From Cellulomonas sp. HZM (GTDB taxonomy: Bacteria > Actinomycetota > Actinomycetes > Actinomycetales > Cellulomonadaceae), in assembly GCF_000708885.1 (NCBI RefSeq), contig NZ_JEOE01000014.1, forward strand, positions 24,159-88,158: a DNA stretch of 64,000 bases. Reading direction: 5' to 3'. Every line of letters begins with the position of its first letter. The first letter of the stretch is position 1. The notes beneath the pieces are model-generated. The model ran no database searches and was not told the origin of the DNA. It saw nothing but the letters and a program-made list of their open reading frames with translations. Shown here one piece after another: positions 7,767 to 17,705 of the stretch. A program made the translations under genes and the position numbers.

Positions 7767-10094
7767 GTGGCGCGGCGACGACGGCGCGCATCGCTGTCCA
7801 GACGTACCGCGGTCCACCAGAGAGGCACGACGACGAGCGACGACCTGCTGGCCCCGGGCGTTCCGGTCGACCTCGACAACTGCGCTCGCGAGCCCATCCA
7901 CATCCCCGGCAGCATCCAGCGCTGGGGTGTGTTCCTCGCGGTCACCGAGCCGGACCTCGTGGTGCGGCACGTCTCCGCCAACGTCGCGGACCTGCTCGGC
8001 GTGGGCGTCGACGACGTGCTGGGCTCGTCGCTCGACGACGTGCTGGGGCGCGAGGCCACCGACCCGCTGCGCGCGCACCTGCAGACCTGGGGCGACCTGC
8101 GCGCACGCAACCCGCTGGTGGTCACGGCCGGCACGGTCGACGGCCCGCTCGAGGTCGACGCGGTGCTGCACCGCGTCGCCGTCGGGCAGGGCACGCTGCT
8201 CGTCGTCGAGCTCGAGGCCTCCCGCGGCCCACGCCCGTTCTCCTTCCCCAACACCTACCAGGCGGTGCGCGGTGCCGTGGAGCGCCTCAACCGCGCGCTC
8301 ACGCTCCCGGAGCTGTACGACGTCGCGGCGAACGAGGTCCGCGCGCTCACCGGCTTCGACCGCGTGATGGTCTACCGGTTCGACGAGCAGTACAACGGCG
8401 AGGTCGTCGGCGAGGCGAAGCGCGACGACCTCAACTCGTTCTTCGGCCTGCACTACCCCGCGAGCGACATCCCGCCGCAGGCCCGCGCGCTGTACGAGAA
8501 GAGCTGGATCCGGCTCATCGCGGACGTCGCGTACCAGCCCGCGCCGCTCGTCCCCGGCCTCGACGAGAGCACCGGGCTCCCGCTCGACCTGACGTACTCG
8601 ACCCTGCGCAGCGTCTCGCCGATCCACTGCGAGTACCTCGGCAACATGGGCGTCGCGGCGTCGATGTCGATCTCGCTGCTGCGCGAGGGCCGGCTGTGGG
8701 GCCTCGTCGCGTGCCACCACTACTCGGGACCGCACTGCCCGCCGTACGCCGTGCGCGCGGCGGCGGAGTTCCTGGGCTCGACGCTGTCCCTGCGGTTCGT
8801 CGCCCGCTCGCAGGAGGCCGACCTCGAGGCGGAGCTCGCGGCCGCGGGCACCCTCGAGCGGCTGCTGGTCGCGGCCCGTGACGGGGACCTCGCGCTCGCC
8901 GACGCCCTGGTGGGGCGCACGGGCTCGGCGCGGCCCTCGGTCCTCGACCTCGTGCCGGCGCAGGGTGCGGTCGTGCGCGTGGAACGTCGCGTGGCCTCGA
9001 CGGGTGACGTCCCGGAGGACGTGGCACCGCTGCTCGCGTGGGTCGACGCCCAGGACCAGGAGCTCGTGGTCCGGACGTCGCTCGTCGCCCAGGAGCCCGA
9101 GCTGGCTGCGGCGCTCCCGGGGGCCGCCGGCCTGCTCGCGGTGCGCCTGCCCGACGGGCAGTGCGTGGTCTGGCTGCGGCACGAGGCCGTGCGCAGCGTC
9201 GACTGGGGCGGGGACCCGCACAACAAGGCGATCGCCCGCCTCGAGGGCGATGCCGTGCGGCTCAGCCCGCGCAAGTCGTTCGACCGGTGGAGCGAGCTGG
9301 TGCGGGACACGAGCGAGCCGTGGACCGAGCAGCAGCTGCGCTCGGCCTCCGAGCTTCGTCCGCGCCTGCTCGAGGTCCTGCTGCTGCGCAACCGCTGGCA
9401 GCTCGCGACTGCGCTCGCGGTGCAGCGCAGCCTCCTGCCGGCAGAGATCCCCGCCGTGCCCGGATGGACGATCGAGGCACGCTACGAGCCCTCCGCGGGC
9501 GGCCAGGTGGGCGGCGACTGGTACGACGCGCTCACGCTGCCCGACGGCAGGGTCGCCGTCGTCGTCGGCGACGTCGCGGGCCACGGCCTGGCCGCGGCCG
9601 CGTCGATGGGACAGCTGCGCAACACGCTGCGCGGCTACCTGCTGCGGGGCGACGACGCCGCGACGACCGTCGCGTGGCTCGACCGCGTCGTCCGGCACAC
9701 GATGCCGACGGAGATGGCGACGGTCGTCGTCGCGGTGCTCCACCCCGCCACGGGCGAGGTGGACATCGCCGTCGCGGGCCACCCGCGCCCCCTGCTGCTG
9801 GCGCCGGGGCGCCGGCCCGCACTGGTCGACGGCGTCGTCGAGCGACCGCTCGGCGTCGGGTCCGGCTCACCGCGGTCGGCGCCGGCGACGATCGAGCCCG
9901 GCGGTGCGCTGGTGCTGTACAGCGACGGCCTGGTCGACTCGCGCCAGACCGGGCTGCGCGCGGGCCTCGCGCGGCTCGAGGAGCTCTTCGCGGGTCCGCT
10001 GGGCTCCGACGTCGACGCCGTCATGGCGGCGTGCCGCGACGACGCCGCGACCGACGACCTGACCCTCCTCGTGCTGCGGCGCGACCCCGTCTGA
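7767..10094 (+). CDS. Bacteriophytochrome with PP2C phosphatase output, left-arm copy
   Basis: Inverted copy of 29749-32076: 775 aa, PAS-GAF-PHY photosensor plus SpoIIE-type phosphatase. See the right-arm entry. Confidence 0.9.
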   Translation: MARRRRRASLSRRTAVHQRGTTTSDDLLAPGVPVDLDNCAREPIHIPGSIQRWGVFLAVTEPDLVVRHVSANVADLLGVGVDDVLGSSLDDVLGREATDPLRAHLQTWGDLRARNPLVVTAGTVDGPLEVDAVLHRVAVGQGTLLVVELEASRGPRPFSFPNTYQAVRGAVERLNRALTLPELYDVAANEVRALTGFDRVMVYRFDEQYNGEVVGEAKRDDLNSFFGLHYPASDIPPQARALYEKSWIRLIADVAYQPAPLVPGLDESTGLPLDLTYSTLRSVSPIHCEYLGNMGVAASMSISLLREGRLWGLVACHHYSGPHCPPYAVRAAAEFLGSTLSLRFVARSQEADLEAELAAAGTLERLLVAARDGDLALADALVGRTGSARPSVLDLVPAQGAVVRVERRVASTGDVPEDVAPLLAWVDAQDQELVVRTSLVAQEPELAAALPGAAGLLAVRLPDGQCVVWLRHEAVRSVDWGGDPHNKAIARLEGDAVRLSPRKSFDRWSELVRDTSEPWTEQQLRSASELRPRLLEVLLLRNRWQLATALAVQRSLLPAEIPAVPGWTIEARYEPSAGGQVGGDWYDALTLPDGRVAVVVGDVAGHGLAAAASMGQLRNTLRGYLLRGDDAATTVAWLDRVVRHTMPTEMATVVVAVLHPATGEVDIAVAGHPRPLLLAPGRRPALVDGVVERPLGVGSGSPRSAPATIEPGGALVLYSDGLVDSRQTGLRAGLARLEELFAGPLGSDVDAVMAACRDDAATDDLTLLVLRRDPV

Positions 10095-10159
10095 CATCAT
10101 CCGGTGAGACGGCCCGCAGACCCCACCGCGGGCCTGATCGCACCGACAGGAGACGGTTC

Positions 10160-11362
10160 GTGGAGTTCGACACGCTGCTCCCCGTCGTCGCGGTCAGCGT
10201 CCTCACGCTCGTCGCGGTCAGCACGATGCCGGCGCGCTGGAGGCTGCCCCAGGTCGTCGTGCTCCTGGCAGGCGGCGTGCTCATCGGCCCCGAGTGCCTG
10301 CACTGGTCGTCGCCCGAGGCCGTCGGCCTGCTGTCCGACCTCGGCATGGGGTTCCTGTTCCTGCTCGCGGGGTACGAGATCGACCCCGGGATCGGCCGGC
10401 AGCCCGCCGGGCGGCTGGGCGTGCGGGCCTGGCTGACGTCGATCGTCCTCGGGGCGCTGCTCCTGGTCGCGCTGTCGATCACGCGCGACGTCCCGGCGAT
10501 CGTCGCGATCACGATCGCGCTCTCGACCACGGCGCTCGGCGTCCTGGTCCCCGTGCTCAAGGAGGAGGGGCTCACCGACCGGCCTCTCGGCAGGTACGTC
10601 ATGGCGGGCGGCGCGGTGGGCGAGCTGGGGCCGATCGTCGCGATGGCCCTCTTCCTGGGGACGCGCGGGACGCTCGTCGCACTCGTCGCGCTCGTCCTGT
10701 TCGCCGCCGCGGTCGTCGTCCTCGGCACGCTGCCTCGCCGGTTCGCGTTCGGCCGCACCCGCGGGCTGCTGCGTCCCCTCGGCGACGGCACCGGCCAGGG
10801 CCCGGTGCGGGTGTCGCTCCTGCTGCTCGTCGGCCTGCTCGCGCTGTCCAGCTCGATGGGGTTCGACGCGGTGCTCGGCGCGTTCCTCGCGGGCATGGTG
10901 CTGCGGTCGTGGGTCCCGGCGCAGGACGACGACCTCTCGCACAAGCTCGAGACCGTCGGCTGGGGCGTGTTCATCCCCATCTTCTTCGTGTCGTCCGGCA
11001 TGGCGCTGCAGCTCGACGCGATCGCCGAGCAGCCGTGGCTGCCGATCGTGTTCGTCGTGCTCATCGGTGCCGTTCGCGGCGGCCCGGCGCTGTTCTGGTA
11101 CCGACGGCACCTGGTGCCGCGCGAGCGCGTGCAGCTCGGCCTGTACACGGCGACGACCCTGCCGATGCTCGTCGCGCTCACACAGCTGGCCGTCGACGAG
11201 GGCAGCCTCCCGGTCGGCACCGCCGGCTGCCTGGTCTTCGCGGGCGCCCTCACCGTGCTGCTCTTCCCGCTGCTCGCACGCACGCTGGGCGCGACCGACC
11301 GCACCGAGGCGGCCGGCACGTCTGGGGCCGACGACCCAGGTGACCTGCGCGACGCTCAGTAG
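10160..11362 (+). CDS. Kef-type cation/proton antiporter, left-arm copy
   Basis: Inverted copy of 28481-29683: 400 aa, GTG start preceded by ACAGGAGA. Confidence 0.85.
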   Translation: MEFDTLLPVVAVSVLTLVAVSTMPARWRLPQVVVLLAGGVLIGPECLHWSSPEAVGLLSDLGMGFLFLLAGYEIDPGIGRQPAGRLGVRAWLTSIVLGALLLVALSITRDVPAIVAITIALSTTALGVLVPVLKEEGLTDRPLGRYVMAGGAVGELGPIVAMALFLGTRGTLVALVALVLFAAAVVVLGTLPRRFAFGRTRGLLRPLGDGTGQGPVRVSLLLLVGLLALSSSMGFDAVLGAFLAGMVLRSWVPAQDDDLSHKLETVGWGVFIPIFFVSSGMALQLDAIAEQPWLPIVFVVLIGAVRGGPALFWYRRHLVPRERVQLGLYTATTLPMLVALTQLAVDEGSLPVGTAGCLVFAGALTVLLFPLLARTLGATDRTEAAGTSGADDPGDLRDAQ

Positions 11363-11395
11363 GGTGGAGGCACCGAACCCGACGAGGAGAGAGCC

Positions 11396-11815
11396 GTGCC
11401 CAGCGACGAGCCCCGCAGCTTCTTCGACCGCCTCACCGACCCGATCGCCGAACGCGCCCGGGAGAAGATCTCGCAGGCCGAGGACCGCGTGCGTGCCTCG
11501 ATCCAGGCCGAGGTCAACGCCGTGCAGGCGAGCGTCCGCGCGCGCGTCGTCGAGGTTCGCCCGTCGGCCATCGGGTTCGGCGCCGCGCTCCTGCTCACGT
11601 TCTTCGGGCTGGCGCTCCTGGTGACGTCGGTGGTCCTGGCGCTCACCCAAGCGGGCATGCACCCGTGGCTCGCCGCGCTGCTGGTCGGCGTCGCGCTCAT
11701 CCTGGTCGCGGGCGGGCTCGCGGCGTGGGCGCGCCACCGCCTGCCCAGGCCCGCGGCCCGCACCGCACCCGTCGTGCACCCGGCGGGCGACCAGGTCCAC
11801 CCGTGGGCGGACTGA
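11396..11815 (+). CDS. Two-helix membrane protein, left-arm copy
   Basis: Inverted copy of 28028-28447: 139 aa, GTG start after a GAGGAGAG ribosome-binding site. Confidence 0.75.
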   Translation: MPSDEPRSFFDRLTDPIAERAREKISQAEDRVRASIQAEVNAVQASVRARVVEVRPSAIGFGAALLLTFFGLALLVTSVVLALTQAGMHPWLAALLVGVALILVAGGLAAWARHRLPRPAARTAPVVHPAGDQVHPWAD

Positions 11816-11934
11816 CCGCCTGACGCCCACCGCGCCGCCCGCTGCGAAGGTGCGACGTGCGGCGTCGACCTGCAGACTTGCCGGGAGGCCGGCCGTCCGT
11901 GCGGCCCGGCCGACGTGCACGACGGGAGGACGCC

Positions 11935-12330
11935 ATGACGACGCAGGACACGAGGAGCATCGGCGAGCTGTTCAGCGAGGTCGCCGAGCGCACGGCGCGC
12001 CTGGTCCGCGCGGAGATCGACCTCGCGAAGGCCGAGATCAGCGGTCGCCTGCAGAAGCTGGGCACGGGCGGGGCGCTCATCGCGGCCGCCGCGTTCTTCG
12101 CGCTCTACCTGCTCGCAGCCGTCATCGCGCTCGCGATCATCGTGCTCGACCTCTGGCTCCCGCTGTGGGCCGCGGCCCTCATCGTGACGGGGGCGCTGCT
12201 GCTGCTGGTCGTCGTCCTCGCGCTCGTCGGTCTCTCGATGGTCAAGAAGGGACGTACCCCCGTGCCCACCAAGGCGGTCGCCAGCATGAAGTCGGACGTC
12301 GAGGTCGTCAAGGAGGCGGTCAAGCGATGA
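11935..12330 (+). CDS. Phage-holin-family (DUF1469) membrane protein, left-arm copy
   Basis: Inverted copy of 27513-27908: 131 aa, translationally coupled (ATGA) to the DUF3618 gene. Confidence 0.85.
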   Translation: MTTQDTRSIGELFSEVAERTARLVRAEIDLAKAEISGRLQKLGTGGALIAAAAFFALYLLAAVIALAIIVLDLWLPLWAAALIVTGALLLLVVVLALVGLSMVKKGRTPVPTKAVASMKSDVEVVKEAVKR

Positions 12331-12647
12331 GCCACGAGCCCGACGAGAAGGCCGCCGGCACGCCGAGGCCGGACCCGTTCACGACGCCCCGGATGGCGGA
12401 GCTCGAGCTGGAGATCGGCGCGACCCGGGCGGAGCTCGCGGAGAGCATCGACGCGCTCGTCGCGCGGCTCACGCCCGGCGCGGTGCTGCACGACGCCCAG
12501 GCCGCCGCGCGCGGCCTGGTCACGGATGCCTCGGGCTCGGGCGACGACCCCGCGGCGGCACGGCGTGCGCGGATCGTGCTGGGCGGCGTCGCCGCCGGCG
12601 TCGCACTGGTCGTCGGACTGGTGGTGCTGCGCGCCCGTCGTCGTTGA
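12327..12647 (+). CDS. DUF3618 protein, left-arm copy
   Basis: Inverted copy of 27196-27516: 106 aa with one C-terminal membrane segment. Confidence 0.83.
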   Translation: MSHEPDEKAAGTPRPDPFTTPRMAELELEIGATRAELAESIDALVARLTPGAVLHDAQAAARGLVTDASGSGDDPAAARRARIVLGGVAAGVALVVGLVVLRARRR

Positions 12648-12728
12648 CGTCGCGCGTCATCGACGACGCGGTGGTGCGGTGCGCGCCTCACCAGCGCGCG
12701 CGCCCGTCACGGCCTGTCGGGCGCATCG

Positions 12729-12767
12729 CGGCCCGCGCACCGACCTCGTCGGGTCGGCTGCGGGCCG
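12729..12767. terminator. Bidirectional hairpin between DUF3618 gene and bldC, left-arm copy
   Basis: Two-part GC stem (CGGCCCGC and GCCGACC arms) between convergent genes. Mirror of 27076-27114. Confidence 0.5.
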
Positions 12768-12779
12768 GTCGTGCGGGCC

Positions 12780-12986
12780 TCAGCCCCGGCTGTCGCGCTG
12801 GTTGGGCACGCCGAGCAGCTCCATGACCTCGGACTCCCGGTAACGGCGGTGGCCACCGAGAGTGCGGATCGACGAGAGCTTGCCGGCCTTGGCCCAGCGC
12901 GTGACGGTCTTGGGGTCGACGCGGAAGAGCGTGGCGACCTCGGACGGAGTCAGCAGGACCTCGGACTGAGCGGGCTGGACGGACAT
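12780..12986 (-). CDS. bldC: BldC-like MerR-family regulator, left-arm copy
   Basis: Inverted copy of 26857-27063: 68 aa, small winged-helix DNA-binding protein, AGGAGG ribosome-binding site. Confidence 0.92.
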   Translation of the reverse strand: MSVQPAQSEVLLTPSEVATLFRVDPKTVTRWAKAGKLSSIRTLGGHRRYRESEVMELLGVPNQRDSRG

Positions 12987-13634
12987 GCTTGCCTCCTGGC
13001 GAGCGTTCGGTCGAGGGGCGAACCCGACGACCAGGGTGGAAGCGCTGGTCAGACCGTACGAGCGCGGCCTCACTAGCACAGACACTGCTGTCATGCAGAT
13101 CATTCGCGAAACAGAATGATAACGAAATGGTACACATCACCCGGACGGACGAACGACCCGGGCGCGACGTGACGTCGATCTCAGCCTAACTCGGACATTT
13201 CGTCACGTCGCCGCGAGCCGTGCGAGCGGCTGGACGGCGTGTCGCACGACGGTTCACCCGAACGGGCGCGCCATGCACGCCCGGACCGGTCGAGCCGGCG
13301 CACACGGCGCCGCCCTGCACGCATGTGCACGCTCGCACGCACGCATGGTCCGGCGTCGACAGGCGGAGAAGATTCTCGCTCCGTCCGCCATGCGGACCCT
13401 GGGACCGCCACGAGAAGCACCCCGGGCGCGGGAGACCCCCGCCCGGACGTACCGACGGGCACGGCGTCCGGCCGTGCGAGGCAGACCGCCGGGTGACGCG
13501 CGTCGCGCCCGATCAAGTGGCCGGAATAGCGATCGAACATGTACCGTTGCGGCACGAAGAGACGATTCAGCACCCCGGGGCCGCACGTGTCAGCACGGAG
13601 CCGCCCCGCATCCACGTAAGAGGGGGTCGATGCC
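12987..13634. other. bldC-DUF3073 intergenic region, left-arm copy
   Basis: 648 bp without a supported gene; mirror of 26209-26856. It includes the inverted repeat at 13099-13120 in an AT-richer patch upstream of bldC. Confidence 0.7.
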
Positions 13635-13844
13635 ATGGGGCGCGGCCGTCAGAAGGCTAAGCAGACGAAGGTCGCCCGGGAGCTGAAGTACTTCAGCCCC
13701 GAGACGAACTACCGGGCTCTCGAGCAGGAGCTCACGTCGCACAGCCACAACGATCTCAGTGACCGACGCGGCGGCGCCGCGGTCGACACGGATGACACGG
13801 ACGACGGCGACTACGGTCGCTGGCTCGACGACGACGAGCGCTGA
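13635..13844 (+). CDS. DUF3073 protein, left-arm copy
   Basis: Inverted copy of 25999-26208: 69 aa small actinobacterial protein of unknown function beside purM. Confidence 0.88.
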   Translation: MGRGRQKAKQTKVARELKYFSPETNYRALEQELTSHSHNDLSDRRGGAAVDTDDTDDGDYGRWLDDDER

Positions 13845-13870
13845 GTCCCGATCACTTCGGTCCACGCCTG

Positions 13871-13896
13871 AACGACGGCCCTCCGGGGCCGTCGTT
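13871..13896. terminator. Bidirectional terminator between DUF3073 gene and purM, left-arm copy
   Basis: AACGACGGCCC-N4-GGGCCGTCGTT, perfect 11-bp stem. Mirror of 25947-25972. Confidence 0.85.
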
Positions 13897-13989
13897 CTCG
13901 TGCTCCCGTCCGTCCCTCACGGCAGCGCGTGGGCCGTGCCGTGACGGACGGGGCTCGCGCATGCGTGGCCTCTCGGCGTGCGCCGCTGG

Positions 13990-15144
13990 TCAGACCCGGT
14001 AGTCGCCCGTGAGCCGGACTGCCCCGCCGTGCACGCCCTTGGTCCCCGCGACGAACCCCGGGGAACCGACGACGTCGGTCGTCGGGTCGGCATCGCGCAC
14101 GCGCCCCAGCTCCCACGCCGGAAGGCCCAGCTCCGCAGCGTGCGAGAGCACGCCGTCGAGCGCGTCGGGGGCGACGATCGCGACCATGCCGACGCCGAGG
14201 TTCAGGGTGCCCTCGAGGTCCGTCCACGGCACCTGACCGAGCCGCTGCACGAGCGAGAACACCGGCGGGAGCTGCCAGCCCCCGCGGTCCACGTCCGCCA
14301 CCAGCCCCACCGGGAGCACGCGCGCGACGTTCGAGGCGAGACCGCCGCCGGTCACGTGGCTGAACGCGTGCAGACCCGCGACGCCGGCACGCCGGGCGAG
14401 CGCCAGGCAGTCCGTCGCATACACGCGCGTGGGCTCGAGCAGCTCCTCGCCGAGCATGCGGCCCAGCTCGTCGACGTGCCGGTCGAGCGACCAGCCGGCC
14501 TGGCGCACCACGGCACGGACGAGCGAGTAGCCGTTGGAGTGCAGCCCGCTCGAGGCGAGCGCCACCAGGAGGTCGCCCGCACGCACACGCTCGGGGCCGA
14601 GCAGCTCGTCGGCCTCGACCACGCCGGTCGCGGCACCGGCCACGTCGTACTCGTCGGGCGCGAGCAGCCCCGGGTGCTCTGCGGTCTCGCCGCCCACGAG
14701 CGCGGTCCCCGCGACCGAGCATGCCGCCGCGATGCCGCGCACCACGTCCGCGATCCGCTCGGGGACCACGCGCCCTGTCGCGATGTAGTCGGTCATGAAC
14801 AGCGGCTCGGCGCCCACGACGACGATGTCGTCGACCACCATGCCGACGAGGTCGAACCCGATCGTGTCGTGCACGTCGAGCTGCTGGGCGATCGCGACCT
14901 TGGTGCCGACGCCGTCGGTCGACGTCGCGAGCAGCGGGCGGCGGAACCGGGTGAGCGCGCTCGCGTCGTACAGTCCCGCGAAGCCGCCCACGCCGCCCAG
15001 CACCTGGGGGCCGTGCGTCGCGCGCACGGCGTCCTTCATGAGCTCGACGGCCTTGTCGCCGGCCTCGGTGTCGACGCCGGCGGTCGCGTACGTGACCGGG
15101 CCGTCGAGCGTGGCGTCCACCGCCGCGTCCAGGGGCGTGCTCAC
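13990..15144 (-). CDS. purM: Phosphoribosylformylglycinamidine cyclo-ligase, left-arm copy
   Basis: Inverted copy of 24699-25853: 384 aa, GTG start overlapping the purF stop by 4 bp. Confidence 0.96.
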   Translation of the reverse strand: MSTPLDAAVDATLDGPVTYATAGVDTEAGDKAVELMKDAVRATHGPQVLGGVGGFAGLYDASALTRFRRPLLATSTDGVGTKVAIAQQLDVHDTIGFDLVGMVVDDIVVVGAEPLFMTDYIATGRVVPERIADVVRGIAAACSVAGTALVGGETAEHPGLLAPDEYDVAGAATGVVEADELLGPERVRAGDLLVALASSGLHSNGYSLVRAVVRQAGWSLDRHVDELGRMLGEELLEPTRVYATDCLALARRAGVAGLHAFSHVTGGGLASNVARVLPVGLVADVDRGGWQLPPVFSLVQRLGQVPWTDLEGTLNLGVGMVAIVAPDALDGVLSHAAELGLPAWELGRVRDADPTTDVVGSPGFVAGTKGVHGGAVRLTGDYRV

Positions 15145-16694
15145 GGGTGCTCCAGCGCGGACGCGCCACCGGTCGCGGGCAGGATCGACATGAGTCCGTC
15201 CTCGGGTGCCCCCAGCGGGAGCTCGTTCTGCTCGAGCAGGTGCTTGCCCAGCCGGTCGGCGGGCGGCAGCTCGATGGGGTACTGGCCGGAGAAGCAGGCG
15301 GTGCACAGCTGCGAACGAGGCTGCTCGGTCGCCGCGACCATGCCGTCCTCGGAGATGTAGCCGAGCGAGTCGGCGCCCAGCGACGCACCGATCTCGTCGA
15401 TCGCCAGCCCGTTCGCGATGAGCTCGGCGCGGCTCGCGAAGTCGATGCCGTAGAAGCACGGCCACTTCACGGGCGGCGACGAGATGCGCACGTGCACCTC
15501 GGCGGCCCCCGCCTCGCGCAGCATCCGCACGAGCGCGCGCTGCGTGTTGCCGCGCACGATCGAGTCGTCGACCACGACGAGCCGCTTGCCGCGGATGACC
15601 TCGCGCAGCGGGTTGAGCTTGAGGCGGATACCGAGCTGGCGCAGCGTCTGCGACGGCTGGATGAACGTGCGTCCGACGTACGCGTTCTTCGTCAGCCCCT
15701 GCCCGAACGGGATGCCGGACTCCTGCGCGTAGCCGACGGCCGCGGGCGTCCCCGACTCGGGGACCGGGATCACGAGGTCGGCATCCACCGGGTGCTCCAT
15801 CGCGAGCCGGCGGCCCATCTCGACGCGAGCCGCGTGGACCGACCGACCGGCGATCGTCGTGTCCGGGCGCGCGAGGTAGACGTACTCGAACACGCAGCCG
15901 GCACGCGGCTCGTCGCGCGGCGCGAAGCGGTGCGAGCGCAGGCCGTCCGCGTCGATCGCGACGAACTCGCCGGGCTCGATCTCGCGCACGAAGCTCGCAC
16001 CGACGATGTCGAGCGCCGGCGTCTCGCTCGCGACCACCCAGCCGCGCTCGAGCCGCCCGAGCACGAGCGGGCGCACGCCCTGCGGGTCGCGCGCGGCGTA
16101 CAGCGTGTGCTCGTCCATGAACACCAGGCAGAACGCGCCGCGCAGGCGCGGGAGCACCTCGAGCGCGGTGGCCTCGAGCGTGTGGTCCGGGTCGCCCGCG
16201 AGCAGCGCGGTGACGAGAGCGGTGTCGGTGGTGTTGCCGCGTGCGAGCTCGCCGCGACGCTGGCTGCCGTACCGCTCCGCGACGAGGTCGACGAGCTCGG
16301 CGGTGTTGGTCAGGTTGCCGTTGTGGCCGAGCGCGACGGTGCCCGCCGCGGTGGCGCCGAGGGTGGGCTGCGCGTTCTCCCACGTCGACCCACCGGTCGT
16401 CGAGTAGCGCGTGTGCCCGATCGCGATGTGCCCCTGCAGGGCGTTCAGCGCGGTCTCGTCGAACACCTGCGAGACCAGGCCCATGTCCTTGTAGACGAGG
16501 AGCTGCTGGCCGTTGCTCGTCGCGATGCCCGCCGACTCCTGGCCACGGTGCTGCAACGCGTAGAGGCCGAAGTAGGTGAGCTTGGCGACCTCCTCACCGG
16601 GAGCCCAGACCCCGAAGACGCCGCAGGCGTCCTGGGGGCCCTTCTCGTTCGGGAGGAGGTCGTGGTTCAGACGTCCGTCTGCGCGGGGGGCCAC
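15141..16694 (-). CDS. purF: Amidophosphoribosyltransferase, left-arm copy
   Basis: Inverted copy of 23149-24702: 517 aa class-II glutamine amidotransferase/PRTase. Confidence 0.97.
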   Translation of the reverse strand: MAPRADGRLNHDLLPNEKGPQDACGVFGVWAPGEEVAKLTYFGLYALQHRGQESAGIATSNGQQLLVYKDMGLVSQVFDETALNALQGHIAIGHTRYSTTGGSTWENAQPTLGATAAGTVALGHNGNLTNTAELVDLVAERYGSQRRGELARGNTTDTALVTALLAGDPDHTLEATALEVLPRLRGAFCLVFMDEHTLYAARDPQGVRPLVLGRLERGWVVASETPALDIVGASFVREIEPGEFVAIDADGLRSHRFAPRDEPRAGCVFEYVYLARPDTTIAGRSVHAARVEMGRRLAMEHPVDADLVIPVPESGTPAAVGYAQESGIPFGQGLTKNAYVGRTFIQPSQTLRQLGIRLKLNPLREVIRGKRLVVVDDSIVRGNTQRALVRMLREAGAAEVHVRISSPPVKWPCFYGIDFASRAELIANGLAIDEIGASLGADSLGYISEDGMVAATEQPRSQLCTACFSGQYPIELPPADRLGKHLLEQNELPLGAPEDGLMSILPATGGASALEHP

Positions 16695-16764
16695 GCGCCC
16701 ATGGTCGCACACGCGCGAGACGCGTCGCCAAGCCGTCCGCGAGCCGTCGCCACCCGCGCGGCCG

Positions 16765-17262
16765 TCAGCGCGGGCTGCGGCTGCGACGGTCCGCGAGCAC
16801 CGCGAGCGCCCCACCCGCGAACGCCCCGACGACCGCTCCGGTCACCGCGAGCACCCAGCGGATGGCCCCCTCCCCGTCGAGGAACGAGACGAACCCCGTG
16901 CCGGCGCCCACGCACGACGCGGGGCCGTCGGGGCGCGAGCAGTCGCCGCCGTGCACGAGCACCGCGAGCACCAGCGCGACGACGATGCCGACGAGCGCGC
17001 CGACGATCATGAACGCGGAGAACTTGGGAGCGCGCCGGACCGTCGCGGGCGTCGCGGTGCGCTCGAGCTCCGCCTCGGAGGGGACGGGCGGCTCTTCGTC
17101 GCCCGGCTCTTCGTCGCGCGGCTCTTCGTCGCCCGGCTCTTCGTCGGCCGGCCCTGCGTCAGCCGCCTGGTCGGCAGTCCCCTCCGTGCCGGACGGCTCA
17201 GCGTCGGCCCGGTCCGGCTCGACAGGGGCGGTCGGGTCGTCGTCGGGCAGCTCGCTGGGCAC
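16765..17262 (-). CDS. Acidic-repeat membrane protein, left-arm copy
   Basis: Inverted copy of 22581-23078: 165 aa, acidic cytoplasmic region and two membrane helices. The 15-bp repeats lie at 17086-17145. Confidence 0.75.
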   Translation of the reverse strand: MPSELPDDDPTAPVEPDRADAEPSGTEGTADQAADAGPADEEPGDEEPRDEEPGDEEPPVPSEAELERTATPATVRRAPKFSAFMIVGALVGIVVALVLAVLVHGGDCSRPDGPASCVGAGTGFVSFLDGEGAIRWVLAVTGAVVGAFAGGALAVLADRRSRSPR

Positions 17263-17307
17263 CCGCAGATCGTAGGCCAGCACCGCGGTCCGCCCTGAAC
17301 CCCCTGG

Positions 17308-17688
17308 TCAAGGGCGCACACGCGTGGCCTGCAGCGGGAGCCAGTGCTCGAGGTCGGCGCGCTCGCCCGACGCCTGCACGCGCCCTCCGTCGACCGCGTC
17401 GGCCCACGCCAGCTCACCGGTCGCGAGCTCGAGCCACGTCTGCGGATCGGTCTCGACGACGTTCGGGGGCGTGCCCCGGGTGTGCCGCGGGCCCGCGACG
17501 GCCTGCACGACACCGTCGGGGGGCACCCGGACCTCGACGGCGTTGCCCGGTGCGACGTCGGCGAGCTCCTCGAGCGTGAAGCGCACGGCGGTCCGGCGGG
17601 ACTGCGTCGCAGCCGCGGCACGCTCAGCGCGCCACACCGCGAGCGCTGCGCGCCCGTCGGCGGGGTCGGTGCGACGGCGAGGCGGCAT
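17308..17688 (-). CDS. Sterol-carrier-like (SCP_3) protein, left-arm copy
   Basis: Inverted copy of 22155-22535: 126 aa. Confidence 0.78.
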   Translation of the reverse strand: MPPRRRTDPADGRAALAVWRAERAAAATQSRRTAVRFTLEELADVAPGNAVEVRVPPDGVVQAVAGPRHTRGTPPNVVETDPQTWLELATGELAWADAVDGGRVQASGERADLEHWLPLQATRVRP

Positions 17689-17705
17689 GTGACGATCATG
17701 CCCCG

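Noticed and set aside
10097..11920. 607-codon antisense frame opposite the antiporter and DUF1469 genes, and similar long frames elsewhere
   Set aside because: High GC content makes long antisense open frames common. Their composition is His/Arg/Glu-rich without domains, while the opposite strand encodes recognisable proteins.
13254..13686. Open frames of 85-146 codons in the bldC-DUF3073 gap
   Set aside because: They are Arg/Ala/Pro-rich in several overlapping frames with no ribosome-binding site or domain, the usual pattern of non-coding GC-rich DNA.
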